64,000 nucleotides of DNA, taken from contig NZ_JAUSXM010000001.1 in the NCBI RefSeq assembly GCF_030815985.1, positions 5,642,001 to 5,706,000 on the forward strand, in the 5' to 3' direction. Source of the stretch: Paenibacillus sp. W2I17 (lineage in GTDB: Bacteria; Bacillota; Bacilli; Paenibacillales; Paenibacillaceae). A program made the translations under genes and the position numbers. Positions 47,413 through 55,603 of the stretch are shown piece by piece; positions within the stretch are counted from its first letter, which is position 1; every line of letters begins with the position of its first letter. The notes under the pieces are model-generated. The model was not told the origin of the DNA. It made no database searches and saw only the letters and a list, made by a program, of their open reading frames with translations.

Positions 47413-48111
47413 TTAGATCACATATTTATAGCCTGTTCCCCAAACCGTCTTAATATAACGTGGGTTCTTGGGGTCAGGCTCAATTTTTTTACGCAGACTT
47501 GAGATATGAACATCAATGGTACGATCCAAATAAGCGCGTTCGGAGCCTTTGATGCGATCCATCAGCTCATTGCGGGTGAACACTTTACCCGGATTGCGGT
47601 ACAATTCCTTCATAATCTCAAACTCAATATGAGTGACCTCGATTTCAACGCCATCCACAAACAGAGTTCTCCTGTATTCATTCACATTCACATGTCCAGT
47701 AACCTCTGCCTGCTTGTCTTCTTTTACCGGTTTATCCTTATAGGAAATGATTGATCTTCGCAGCAGTGCTTTAATCCGGGCATCCAACTCTTTCAAACTA
47801 AATGGTTTGCACAGAAAGTCATCCGCACCATTATGTAATGCACGAAGTCGATCATTCAGCATGGTGCTTGCCGAGATCATCAGAATGGGCACAGTGGAGT
47901 GCTGGCGAAAGGCTTCTACGAGATCATTTCCATCCATTTCAGGAAGCATGAGATCCGTTACAACAATATCCGGCTGGAATTGTGGAAACAGTTGAAGTGC
48001 CTCGCGGGCATGATGAACCCGTTCAGTGATGTATCCTTCCTCCTCAAGAAAGAAAGCAATCATGTCGGCCAGATTTTTCTCATCTTCTATAAGAAGTACT
48101 TTGATAGTCAT
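47413..48111 (-). CDS. OmpR/PhoB-family response regulator
   Basis: DNA-binding response regulator of 232 residues. The receiver domain (about 1-120) has the acidic pair EDEKN, phospho-Asp in IVVTDLMLPEMDG and Lys in LCKPFSL. The C-terminal winged helix (about 140-230) has VTHIEFEIMKEL and DVHISSLRKKIEPDP, typical of OmpR/PhoB. It is divergent from a large sensor kinase (48457) across 345 bp and probably its partner. Start ATG 48111; RBS CAGGAGTG. Confidence 0.92.
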   Translation of the reverse strand: MTIKVLLIEDEKNLADMIAFFLEEEGYITERVHHAREALQLFPQFQPDIVVTDLMLPEMDGNDLVEAFRQHSTVPILMISASTMLNDRLRALHNGADDFLCKPFSLKELDARIKALLRRSIISYKDKPVKEDKQAEVTGHVNVNEYRRTLFVDGVEIEVTHIEFEIMKELYRNPGKVFTRNELMDRIKGSERAYLDRTIDVHISSLRKKIEPDPKNPRYIKTVWGTGYKYVI

Positions 48112-48456
48112 AGGGTCACACTCCTGGTGAAAATAATATGTTAAGAAAATGCTAAAAAAACAAGGTGAATTGCGAATAAATGCCGCAAATTTTTTAATGT
48201 TTCTATCCCAAAATATAGGATGTATATGTAGAGAAAGAATAAGCTTTTTGCATGAACTTCAATATTCTAGCATGAATGCAGTTTGGTTGCCGATCAATCA
48301 GAATTTCCCAAAGCTACACCAAGTATTAATTACAGTATAATGGATCAGAACGAGTTAAGGGGAAAAAAAGTAATATTGTATCCGCTTAAGTTTATAGGGG
48401 GAACCAACGTTGTTGTTGAAAACAGAAGAAACAATGATCCATGAGGGCAATTGCTT
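48112..48456. other. 345-bp divergent intergenic region between regulator and kinase
   Basis: AT-rich gap with a TATAAT -10-like box at 48336-48341 for the rightward kinase gene. A 34-codon frame from 48340 begins inside that box and is not credited. No terminator, inverted repeat or known riboswitch was recognised. Confidence 0.6.
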
Positions 48457-51303
48457 ATGGATCGTATAAAGGCAAGACAAATGCTGGATTGGGTCGTGTT
48501 GAAGCTGAGAATACCCTGGATTGGGACCAGCATTCTGATTATTCTGGGCTCACTAAGCACTATTTTTCCGTTTACTTTATTCTATGGTGTACAGTTTATG
48601 ATTGGTAGCGCGGCAGCACTCGTTGCTCTTCGTTTGCATGGGGCCATCTATGGATTTTTCACCCTTACAGTTATCCATCTCCTGAATACCGTCTTTGTCG
48701 GCTTTGTGCCGCACAATTTAACTGTCATGCTTGCCCACTTTATGGAATTAATCTGGATGCTCGTTTGGCAGATCCGCTGGAAGAATGGCAGCTTAATCAA
48801 GGCTAATGCTGTCTTTTGGGTAGTGATGTTACTTCCTGTTATCTATGCCGGGCATTTTATGTTGGGTTTAAATATAGACGATTTGAAGTATGAGTATATG
48901 TATATTGCTGTGATTGGTATGGTGAATGCGCTGATTGCGGGAATTGTAGTTGATTTTTGGATCACCACGGGTGAACACAAATCAAAACGCATGGGAACCA
49001 TTCCACTAACAAGAATTGCTTTTAAATACGTAGTCGCCTTTGTGGTTTTTGTTTCTCTCGTACTGTTATCTGCAGATAGCCGCAGACAATTGGGTCAAAT
49101 GAATGATGCCATATTACGTGATATGAAATATGCAGCAACTGCGGTTGTTCAGGACATTGATGAAGAGTATGTAACCTCCGAGAATATGGATCAGAATATG
49201 GCGCGTTATCATCATCTACTGGGTGTGAATGTGATTCTGCTAGATCGGAATGATACAGTCGTCGCTTCTGGAATGAATACACTTCAGGCGGGCGATTACC
49301 TGGACATGGACAGATTCCGTCTTCTGAAATCAAGGGATAACCTCTTTCTGTTAAGTTCCGCAAATATCCATTACAGTGATGTATTGGATCACTGGAAACA
49401 AGCCTCTTTTATCTATGAAGCAGAAATGACAAGGTTAACACCTTATCGGGTATTCATTGTGACCGACTCGTCCAAGTATTACCCCCGAATCGAATCCATT
49501 TATCTGACCACGCTGCAATCCCTGTTCATCATCATCGTGGCTTCCATGATCGTAGCGGCTCCTCTCAGCAGTAAGGTTGTTAGCCCGCTGTTAAGACTGA
49601 CCAGGATGACAGGCTCTCTTCCGAGACTGCTGTTTCGAAATGGGAAGATGGAGTGGCCAACCAGCCATGTAACCGAAGTACAGATCCTGATTGGTAATCT
49701 GCGCAAAATGGCCGATGTGCTGCTGGAACAATTCGAACAGATTCGTCACGATAAGTTAACGCTGGAGGATAGGGTTATTGAGCGAACCAAGGAACTCAAG
49801 AATAGTGAAGAGGTCAAACGTGCCATTATTGAATCCTCTATTGATGCGATTATCGCTGTGGACTCCAATGGGCTGATCGTTGAGTTTAATCCGGAGGCTG
49901 AAAGAATGTTTGGATTGCGTCGGGAAGAAGTGATCCTGCACAAGGAAGCGCCATCTCTTTTTCAAGGGGCCAGCTGCAAGGAGATCAAGAGTTTGCTGGA
50001 GCGATATGAATATGTTGAAGGTAAAAGATACACCATCGTTGAAGAAATTTCAGGTATCCGACGGGATGGTTCCGTATTTCCGATTGAGTACAAAATTGTT
50101 GAGATCCAGTTGGGCAAAAATGAGACATTATATAACCTGTTTATTAAGGATATTACAGAGCGGACCAGAGCAGAAGAAGATCGTGTACGTCATGCCCTTG
50201 CGCTAGAGAAGCTGAACTCGGAGTTGTTCAATGAGAAGATTGCCATCCAGGAACAGCGAGATATCAGTGAGCAATTTATTGAATCCGTACGGGAAGGGCT
50301 CGTGATGTCTGATCGATCAGGGACCATAACCATCGTCAACCGAAGGATAGAAGAGATGTTTGGTTTAGGTGATTTTATGGGCAGATCCATTGAAGATTTG
50401 GCGCAGGCGATTGATACGATGGTATTAACGGACAACTTCAATCTGATGGAACAGACGAGAGCATTCCTGAATGGAGAAACGGCGTTTATCGAGACCGAAT
50501 TTATATTCAATAATGTGGATAAAAGTGTATTTTCCTTATACATGAAGCAGATGGATGTCCCAGGTAAAAACCATGGGTTTCTGCTGGTGTTCCGTGACCG
50601 GACAGGAGAAGAACGGCTGGATCGGATGAAAAATGAGCTGATCAGTGTGGTATCTCATGAGCTTCGAACGCCTGTAGCCACCATTATGGGATATGTGGAA
50701 TTAATGATGATGTATGACCTTCCAGCAGCTCAGCAGCGGGAATTCATGCAGACCATCTCTTCGGAGGGCAAACGGCTGAGCAGTTTGCTCGATGATGTAC
50801 TCGATATTCAGCGTCTCGACAACGAAGGTATGACTTACCACATGACGTATGTACCGCTGGTGGAGTTGGTAGAAGGGGTTGCCGAACAGTGGAATATGAA
50901 GTCTGCCCAACGGATCTACGTGCATACGTTTAATGGAGACTTTTTTGCTTATGCTGACCAGAACAGGATGGTTCAGGTTCTGCATAATCTGGTGGGCAAT
51001 GCAGTTAAGTATTCTCCGGGAGCCGATCGTATTGATGTTACGTTATGGGAAGAAGAGGAATGGTTATGTCTTGATGTGCGTGATTACGGAATAGGTATTG
51101 CGGAGCAAGAGAAGGACATGCTGTTCAACAAATTCTATCGGGTCGATAATTCGGATCATCGGCAGATTGGTGGAACAGGAATTGGATTGTACATTTCCCG
51201 TAAAATTGTAGAGGATCACAAGGGTACGCTGACTTTTATATCTGCACCGGACAAAGGAAGTACGTTCAAGGTTCGACTGCCCAAGCAGGACGTATTGGTG
51301 TGA
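48457..51303 (+). CDS. Multi-PAS membrane sensor histidine kinase
   Basis: Sensor kinase of 948 residues; start ATG 48457. The N-terminal ~180 residues hold five or six helices (a MASE-like membrane sensor). A further helix at about 190-210 is followed by an extracytoplasmic domain, then a helix near 350 and a HAMP-like stretch. Two PAS domains follow (SIDAIIAVDSNGLIVEFN and EGLVMSDRSGTITIVN). The kinase core has phospho-His in SVVSHELRTPVA, the N box VLHNLVGNAVKYS, and DYGIGIAEQ and GGTGIGLYIS. Likely partner is the divergent PhoB-type regulator. Stimulus unknown. Confidence 0.92.
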   Translation: MDRIKARQMLDWVVLKLRIPWIGTSILIILGSLSTIFPFTLFYGVQFMIGSAAALVALRLHGAIYGFFTLTVIHLLNTVFVGFVPHNLTVMLAHFMELIWMLVWQIRWKNGSLIKANAVFWVVMLLPVIYAGHFMLGLNIDDLKYEYMYIAVIGMVNALIAGIVVDFWITTGEHKSKRMGTIPLTRIAFKYVVAFVVFVSLVLLSADSRRQLGQMNDAILRDMKYAATAVVQDIDEEYVTSENMDQNMARYHHLLGVNVILLDRNDTVVASGMNTLQAGDYLDMDRFRLLKSRDNLFLLSSANIHYSDVLDHWKQASFIYEAEMTRLTPYRVFIVTDSSKYYPRIESIYLTTLQSLFIIIVASMIVAAPLSSKVVSPLLRLTRMTGSLPRLLFRNGKMEWPTSHVTEVQILIGNLRKMADVLLEQFEQIRHDKLTLEDRVIERTKELKNSEEVKRAIIESSIDAIIAVDSNGLIVEFNPEAERMFGLRREEVILHKEAPSLFQGASCKEIKSLLERYEYVEGKRYTIVEEISGIRRDGSVFPIEYKIVEIQLGKNETLYNLFIKDITERTRAEEDRVRHALALEKLNSELFNEKIAIQEQRDISEQFIESVREGLVMSDRSGTITIVNRRIEEMFGLGDFMGRSIEDLAQAIDTMVLTDNFNLMEQTRAFLNGETAFIETEFIFNNVDKSVFSLYMKQMDVPGKNHGFLLVFRDRTGEERLDRMKNELISVVSHELRTPVATIMGYVELMMMYDLPAAQQREFMQTISSEGKRLSSLLDDVLDIQRLDNEGMTYHMTYVPLVELVEGVAEQWNMKSAQRIYVHTFNGDFFAYADQNRMVQVLHNLVGNAVKYSPGADRIDVTLWEEEEWLCLDVRDYGIGIAEQEKDMLFNKFYRVDNSDHRQIGGTGIGLYISRKIVEDHKGTLTFISAPDKGSTFKVRLPKQDVLV

Positions 51304-51373
51304 ATTTATTGATGGATGAAGAATTTCATTTCACTTTTTTATGAAAAATGTTTATGTAAGATACCTACGGATA

Positions 51374-51424
51374 GAGCCTTTGCCCTTCAGCGCGTGAGCG
51401 TGATAAGGGGAAAGGCTTTTTTTG
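51374..51424 (+). terminator. Terminator after sensor kinase
   Basis: AGCCTTTGCCCTT pairs with AAGGGGAAAGGCT across a 17-base loop that itself contains GCGCGTGAGCG; a T7 run follows. Confidence 0.88.
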
Positions 51425-51517
51425 TTTTTCAATTCCCCGGATAAAAAAACAACTTCTTTTGCAAACTGTCTATAGAGCCATAATTTGCATCCCATGCAAA
51501 AGGAGGACGGCAGGTAT

Positions 51518-51622
51518 ATGTTCCGTAAACAAGAGAAAACACTCATCATCGTCTGTCTGGTTGCAGCTGTGGTTGTGCTGTATGCCGTTGTGAAGAGCAT
51601 CATCCGAATCATGAGTTATTGA
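51518..51622 (+). CDS. 34-residue single-pass membrane peptide upstream of cydA
   Basis: ATG 51518 follows a strong AAAAGGAGGAC ribosome site. The peptide has a polar basic head (FRKQEKT), one hydrophobic helix (LIIVCLVAAVVVLYAVV) and a short basic tail, so it should cross the membrane once. It ends 64 bases before cydA, with no terminator between, so it may be in the cyd operon. No family recognised. It could be an extra small oxidase subunit or an unrelated membrane peptide. Confidence 0.6.
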   Translation: MFRKQEKTLIIVCLVAAVVVLYAVVKSIIRIMSY

Positions 51623-51686
51623 GATACATGTTCAAGCAGAGTAACTGCTGTCGTACATAACGATTATGTGAAAGAGGAGTGTAACC

Positions 51687-53033
51687 ATGTCATCCCTGGA
51701 CCCTGTTTTGCTCAGCCGGATACTAACCGGCCTTACCCTGTTTGTACACATTATTTTTGCCTCTATTGGTGTAGGTGTTCCACTTATGATTGCCTTGGCC
51801 GAGTGGCGAGGACTCCGAACCAATGATATGCATTACACCTTGCTGGCACGCCGGTGGGCGCGAGGTTTTGTCATCACCGTTGCCGTGGGCGTCGTTACAG
51901 GCACCTCAATCGGATTACAGCTCAGTCTGCTGTGGCCGATGTTTATGCGGGTAGCGGGTCAGGCAATCGCCCTGCCGCTGTTCATGGAGACGTTTGCCTT
52001 TTTTATAGAGGCGATCTTTCTTGGAATTTACCTCTATACGTGGGATCGTTTCAAAAAGAAATATACGCATATGCTGCTGTTGATTCCGGTAGCTCTCGGC
52101 TCATCTGCATCTGCGATTTTCATTACAACGGTGAACTCCTTCATGAACCAGCCTCAGGGATTCACCCTGATTAATGGCATCATGAAGGACATTCATCCGA
52201 TTGCTGCCATGTTGAATCCGGCAACGCCAACCAAAGTGTCCCATGTACTCGCCTCATCCTACACCTTGAGTGCAGGTATCCTGGCGGGGATAGCCGCCTT
52301 CAGTTTGCTTCGGGGACGGGATCATGTGTATTACAAAAAAGCACTGAAACTCACGACGGTATCTGCGCTCGTATTTGCCATTAGCACCGTCATGATCGGC
52401 GATTCCTCCGGTAAATTTCTGGCGAAATATCAGCCGGAGAAGTTAGCTGCCGCAGAATGGCATTTCAAGACGATGAAAGAGGCACCGCTCGTTTATGGGG
52501 GTATTTTGGATGAGAACAATGAGGTGAAATATGCGATTGAGATTCCGTATGCCCTTAGCATTTTGGCGGGAAATCGTCCAGATACGGAAGTGAAAGGTCT
52601 CGAAGAGTACCCTGCGGATCTGAGGCCACCATTGTCTATTCACTATATGTTCGACCTGAAGGTCACAACCGGAGTGATCATCCTGATGATTCCTGTGTTA
52701 TATGTACTGCGGCGGTGGTTACCAGGGCGCAAGCCATATCCCAAATGGCTGCTGCTTGGCATTGTCTTGCTGGGGCCTCTGGCCATGATTGCCATCGAGC
52801 TGGGGTGGATGTTCGCTGAAGTTGGCAGGCAGCCTTGGATCTTACGTGGGTATATGAAGGTGGCGGAAGCGGCTACGACGTCAACTTCGGTAGGATGGAT
52901 GCTGGTGTTGTTCATCTTGCTGTATCTAATCCTGTGTTTCTCGTGCATTCGGGTACTCAGCAAGCTGTTCCGCAACAAGGAAGCAGAGAAGGAACTGGAG
53001 TCTCTGGGGCTTGAAGGAGGGATCGTGCATTGA
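51687..53033 (+). CDS. cydA: Cytochrome bd-type quinol oxidase subunit I
   Basis: Haem-bearing core subunit of a bd-type quinol oxidase in the membrane. At 448 residues with about nine helices it is the short-Q-loop type common in Firmicutes. Expected segments are HIIFASIGVGVPL (haem His), ETFAFFIEAIFLG, KVSHVLASSYTLSAG (haem His), DSSGKFLAKYQPEKLAAAEWHF (Q loop), the Met region SIHYMFDLKV and the terminal EVGRQPWI. GAGGAG lies before ATG 51687. It overlaps cydB. No cydCD assembly genes are in the window. Confidence 0.93.
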   Translation: MSSLDPVLLSRILTGLTLFVHIIFASIGVGVPLMIALAEWRGLRTNDMHYTLLARRWARGFVITVAVGVVTGTSIGLQLSLLWPMFMRVAGQAIALPLFMETFAFFIEAIFLGIYLYTWDRFKKKYTHMLLLIPVALGSSASAIFITTVNSFMNQPQGFTLINGIMKDIHPIAAMLNPATPTKVSHVLASSYTLSAGILAGIAAFSLLRGRDHVYYKKALKLTTVSALVFAISTVMIGDSSGKFLAKYQPEKLAAAEWHFKTMKEAPLVYGGILDENNEVKYAIEIPYALSILAGNRPDTEVKGLEEYPADLRPPLSIHYMFDLKVTTGVIILMIPVLYVLRRWLPGRKPYPKWLLLGIVLLGPLAMIAIELGWMFAEVGRQPWILRGYMKVAEAATTSTSVGWMLVLFILLYLILCFSCIRVLSKLFRNKEAEKELESLGLEGGIVH

Positions 53034-54064
53034 GTTTCGAAATTGCAGGCATCGCAATATTGTGGACGTTTTTGTTCGGTTACCTGATCGTTGCTTCGAT
53101 TGATTTTGGCGCCGGATTCTTCAGCTTTTACAGCATTTTGACCGGGCACGAGAACAAAATTCATAACATCATTCAGCGCTACCTGTCTCCCGTGTGGGAA
53201 GTGACGAATGTGTTTTTGATCTTTTTTGTGGTGGGTCTGGTCGGATTTTATCCGGACAGCGCCTTTTATTACGGGACAGCCTTGCTGGTGCCGGGTTCCC
53301 TAGCTATTGTACTGCTTGCGATCCGGGGCGTGTATTACGCCTACAATACCTATGGCAATCATGGGCAGAACAGCCGGATCTATATGGCATTGTACGGGGC
53401 GACGGGATTGCTGATTCCGGCGGTATTCTCCACCATTTTGGCAATATCCGAAGGCGGGATCATTGAGCAGGTGGGCGATCAGGTGTTTTTTCGCTGGCGT
53501 GAATTTTTGACGAATCCCTATACCTGGTCGGTTGTTTTGCTTGCATTGGTTAGTGTGCTCTACATCTCGGCGATGTTTCTATCCTATTATGCGAAGCGGG
53601 CGGGGGATGAGCCGGCATATGAGGTGCTTCGAGAGTACGCGCTGCTCTGGAGTTTGCCTACCATTTTTGCAAGTTTTCTGGCTTTTCTGCAAATTAACAA
53701 ACAGAATCCCGAACACTTTGAGCAGATGGTGAATATTTCGTGGATGTTCATCGCTTCGTTTATTTGTTTTGTCATTGCCGTGTCGCTGGTGTGGAAAAGT
53801 AAATATCTAGGTTGGTGCTTTGTTGCTGTCATGCTTCAGTTTGCCTTTGCCTGGTATGGTTATGGGCGATCCCACCTCCCGTACATTTTGTATCCTTACA
53901 TCAATATTTACGACAGCTTTACGAATCGTACGATGGGGATTGCGCTCATTACAGCGTTTAGTCTGGGGTTACTCGTGCTCATTCCTTCGCTTGTGCTGAT
54001 TATGAAGCTGTTCCTGTTTGATGCCAATTATGTGCGCGGTAATTCTGGTAAAAAGAAAGGATGA
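53030..54064 (+). CDS. cydB: Cytochrome bd-type quinol oxidase subunit II
   Basis: Second membrane subunit of the bd oxidase, 344 residues with about nine helices. The start is TTG 53030, overlapping the cydA stop as TTGA, with AAGGAGGG 8 bases upstream. Visible are LFGYLIVASIDFGAGFF near the N-terminus, SPVWEVTNVFLIFFVVG and the CydB-type repeats of hydrophobic segments. It overlaps the small cydS-like gene by ATGA, giving a cydA-cydB-cydS unit. Confidence 0.92.
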   Translation: MSFEIAGIAILWTFLFGYLIVASIDFGAGFFSFYSILTGHENKIHNIIQRYLSPVWEVTNVFLIFFVVGLVGFYPDSAFYYGTALLVPGSLAIVLLAIRGVYYAYNTYGNHGQNSRIYMALYGATGLLIPAVFSTILAISEGGIIEQVGDQVFFRWREFLTNPYTWSVVLLALVSVLYISAMFLSYYAKRAGDEPAYEVLREYALLWSLPTIFASFLAFLQINKQNPEHFEQMVNISWMFIASFICFVIAVSLVWKSKYLGWCFVAVMLQFAFAWYGYGRSHLPYILYPYINIYDSFTNRTMGIALITAFSLGLLVLIPSLVLIMKLFLFDANYVRGNSGKKKG

Positions 54065-54270
54065 GTCTGTTCATGCACCCAAACATGTTCTTACTCATGA
54101 CTCCCTTGCTGGATCCACTATCTACTGAGGGAGTCACGGGGATACCCGGTATAACCGGATTGAGCTTTTTTGAGACATTCACCATTATGTACGCCCCTCC
54201 ACTGATCATTGCGGCTGCTATTGTCTTTCTGTTTGTATATCTGGCCGTATATAAGAACCCAAAGGATTGA
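54061..54270 (+). CDS. cydS: Cytochrome bd oxidase small subunit CydS-like
   Basis: A 69-residue protein starting at the ATG that overlaps the cydB stop. The C-terminal half (FFETFTIMYAPPLIIAAA) matches the TFxIMYAP motif recalled from CydS of the Geobacillus bd oxidase, followed by one membrane helix and a short charged tail. The N-terminal ~33 residues are an unusual extension rich in Met, Leu, Gly and Pro. Position directly after cydB supports a structural role in the oxidase. A shorter start is possible, but no better ribosome site is seen. Confidence 0.8.
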   Translation: MSLFMHPNMFLLMTPLLDPLSTEGVTGIPGITGLSFFETFTIMYAPPLIIAAAIVFLFVYLAVYKNPKD

Positions 54271-54341
54271 TTGACTGGTACGTCCATTCCCGTTTGGGGT
54301 AATCTCTTGTTAAGAAATGAGGAAGGGAGGAGGGCCCTTTC

Positions 54342-55388
54342 ATGCCGAAAATCCGTTATAACAATATCGATAATGTAAGTACGGACAAAACGCTGAAGGA
54401 ATTCAAACAATGGAGGGAGCAACGGCGGAGCAAAGTGAAGGACTACTCCTACACCGTGCCCAAACACCCGCCTGAACTGGATTATCTGCATGCCAACCGG
54501 GATGACACAAGTATTACCTGGATTGGTCACTCCACGTTTTTCATTCAATATTATGGATTGAACATCGTGACTGACCCGGTGTGGGCCGAAAAAATGGGAT
54601 TTCAACGAAGGCTCGGTGCCCCCGGCATTCCGATTCAGGATATTCCACCTTTGGATGTGATTCTGATATCCCATTCCCACTATGATCATCTGCATCTGGC
54701 TTCCTTGCGTAAGCTGATTACAGCTAAGACATTGCTCATCGTACCCGATGGTCTGAAGCGCAAGATGATTCGCAAAGGATTTCATCGATGCCAGGAGATG
54801 AAATGGTGGGATCATATGACACTTGGCGGAGTCAAAATAACTTTTGTCCCTGCACAGCACTGGACGCGCCGAACGTTGTTTGATACCAATACGTCCCATT
54901 GGGGCGGTTATGTATTGGAATCGAATCATCCGGCAACGACTTCAGCAGCGGAAAGTGCTGCAACAACGAGCAATCAGGATGAATCATCCACGGAATCAGG
55001 GAAGAACGAAACATCCAAAACATCAGGCGGCCCGCCTGTGTTGTATTTTGTGGGTGACACAGGTTACTTCCAGGGTTTCAAAACGATTGGAGAACGCTTT
55101 GACATTGGGGTTACCCTGATGCCCATCGGTGCCTACGATCCGGAATGGTTCATGACTTCTCAGCATGTGACACCCGAAGAAGCGCTGCAGGGGTTCGTTG
55201 AATCCGGTTCACAGCTCATGGTTCCAATGCATTACGGCACATTCAAGCTGGCGGATGATACGCCCAAGGAAGCGCTGGATCGACTGGAAGTCGAACGTGA
55301 ACGCCTAGGCATTGGTAAAGAGCGGATTCGGGTGCTTGGTCATGGCGAAACACTCCGCATTCACCACGAGGAAGGTAAACGGGGCTAA
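54342..55388 (+). CDS. Metallo-beta-lactamase-fold hydrolase (NAPE-PLD/UlaG-like)
   Basis: Zinc-dependent hydrolase of 348 residues. The motif SHSHYDHLH (HxHxDH) and later FVPAQHWTRR, FVGDTGYFQGF and MHYGTFKL place it with the NAPE-hydrolysing phospholipase D / UlaG-like branch. A Ser/Thr/Glu/Asn-rich insert of about 35 residues sits after WGGYVLESNHP, between core strands. GAAGGGAGGAGG precedes ATG 54342. It lies 71 bases after cydS but is probably separate. Lipid or cyclic-phosphate substrate is possible. Confidence 0.87.
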   Translation: MPKIRYNNIDNVSTDKTLKEFKQWREQRRSKVKDYSYTVPKHPPELDYLHANRDDTSITWIGHSTFFIQYYGLNIVTDPVWAEKMGFQRRLGAPGIPIQDIPPLDVILISHSHYDHLHLASLRKLITAKTLLIVPDGLKRKMIRKGFHRCQEMKWWDHMTLGGVKITFVPAQHWTRRTLFDTNTSHWGGYVLESNHPATTSAAESAATTSNQDESSTESGKNETSKTSGGPPVLYFVGDTGYFQGFKTIGERFDIGVTLMPIGAYDPEWFMTSQHVTPEEALQGFVESGSQLMVPMHYGTFKLADDTPKEALDRLEVERERLGIGKERIRVLGHGETLRIHHEEGKRG

Positions 55389-55461
55389 CAAAAGCGAGCC
55401 AAATATGTTAATGTAGGGGTATGCCTGCATGAACAGTACATTTACCAAATCTTTAATAAGT

Positions 55462-55496
55462 AAAAAGCGGCCAATTTTCGAATTTGCCGCTTTTTT
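55462..55496 (+). terminator. Terminator after the metallo-hydrolase gene
   Basis: AAAAAGCGGCCAA pairs with TTTGCCGCTTTTT (one mismatch), loop TTTTCGAA, then TGTGT. Confidence 0.88.
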
Positions 55497-55603
55497 GTGT
55501 TATAATATGGTGCCAGAATAGGCATCGGGATATTGAATCCATGATTTACGCAACTTGCTATTCATGCAGTATGCAGATTAACCAATAAAGGATGGTATGC
55601 TTA

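Noticed and set aside
48340..48444. A 34-codon frame upstream of the sensor kinase
   Set aside because: Its ATG lies inside the TATAAT -10-like box, so it would not be transcribed with a ribosome site, and the peptide has no recognisable feature.
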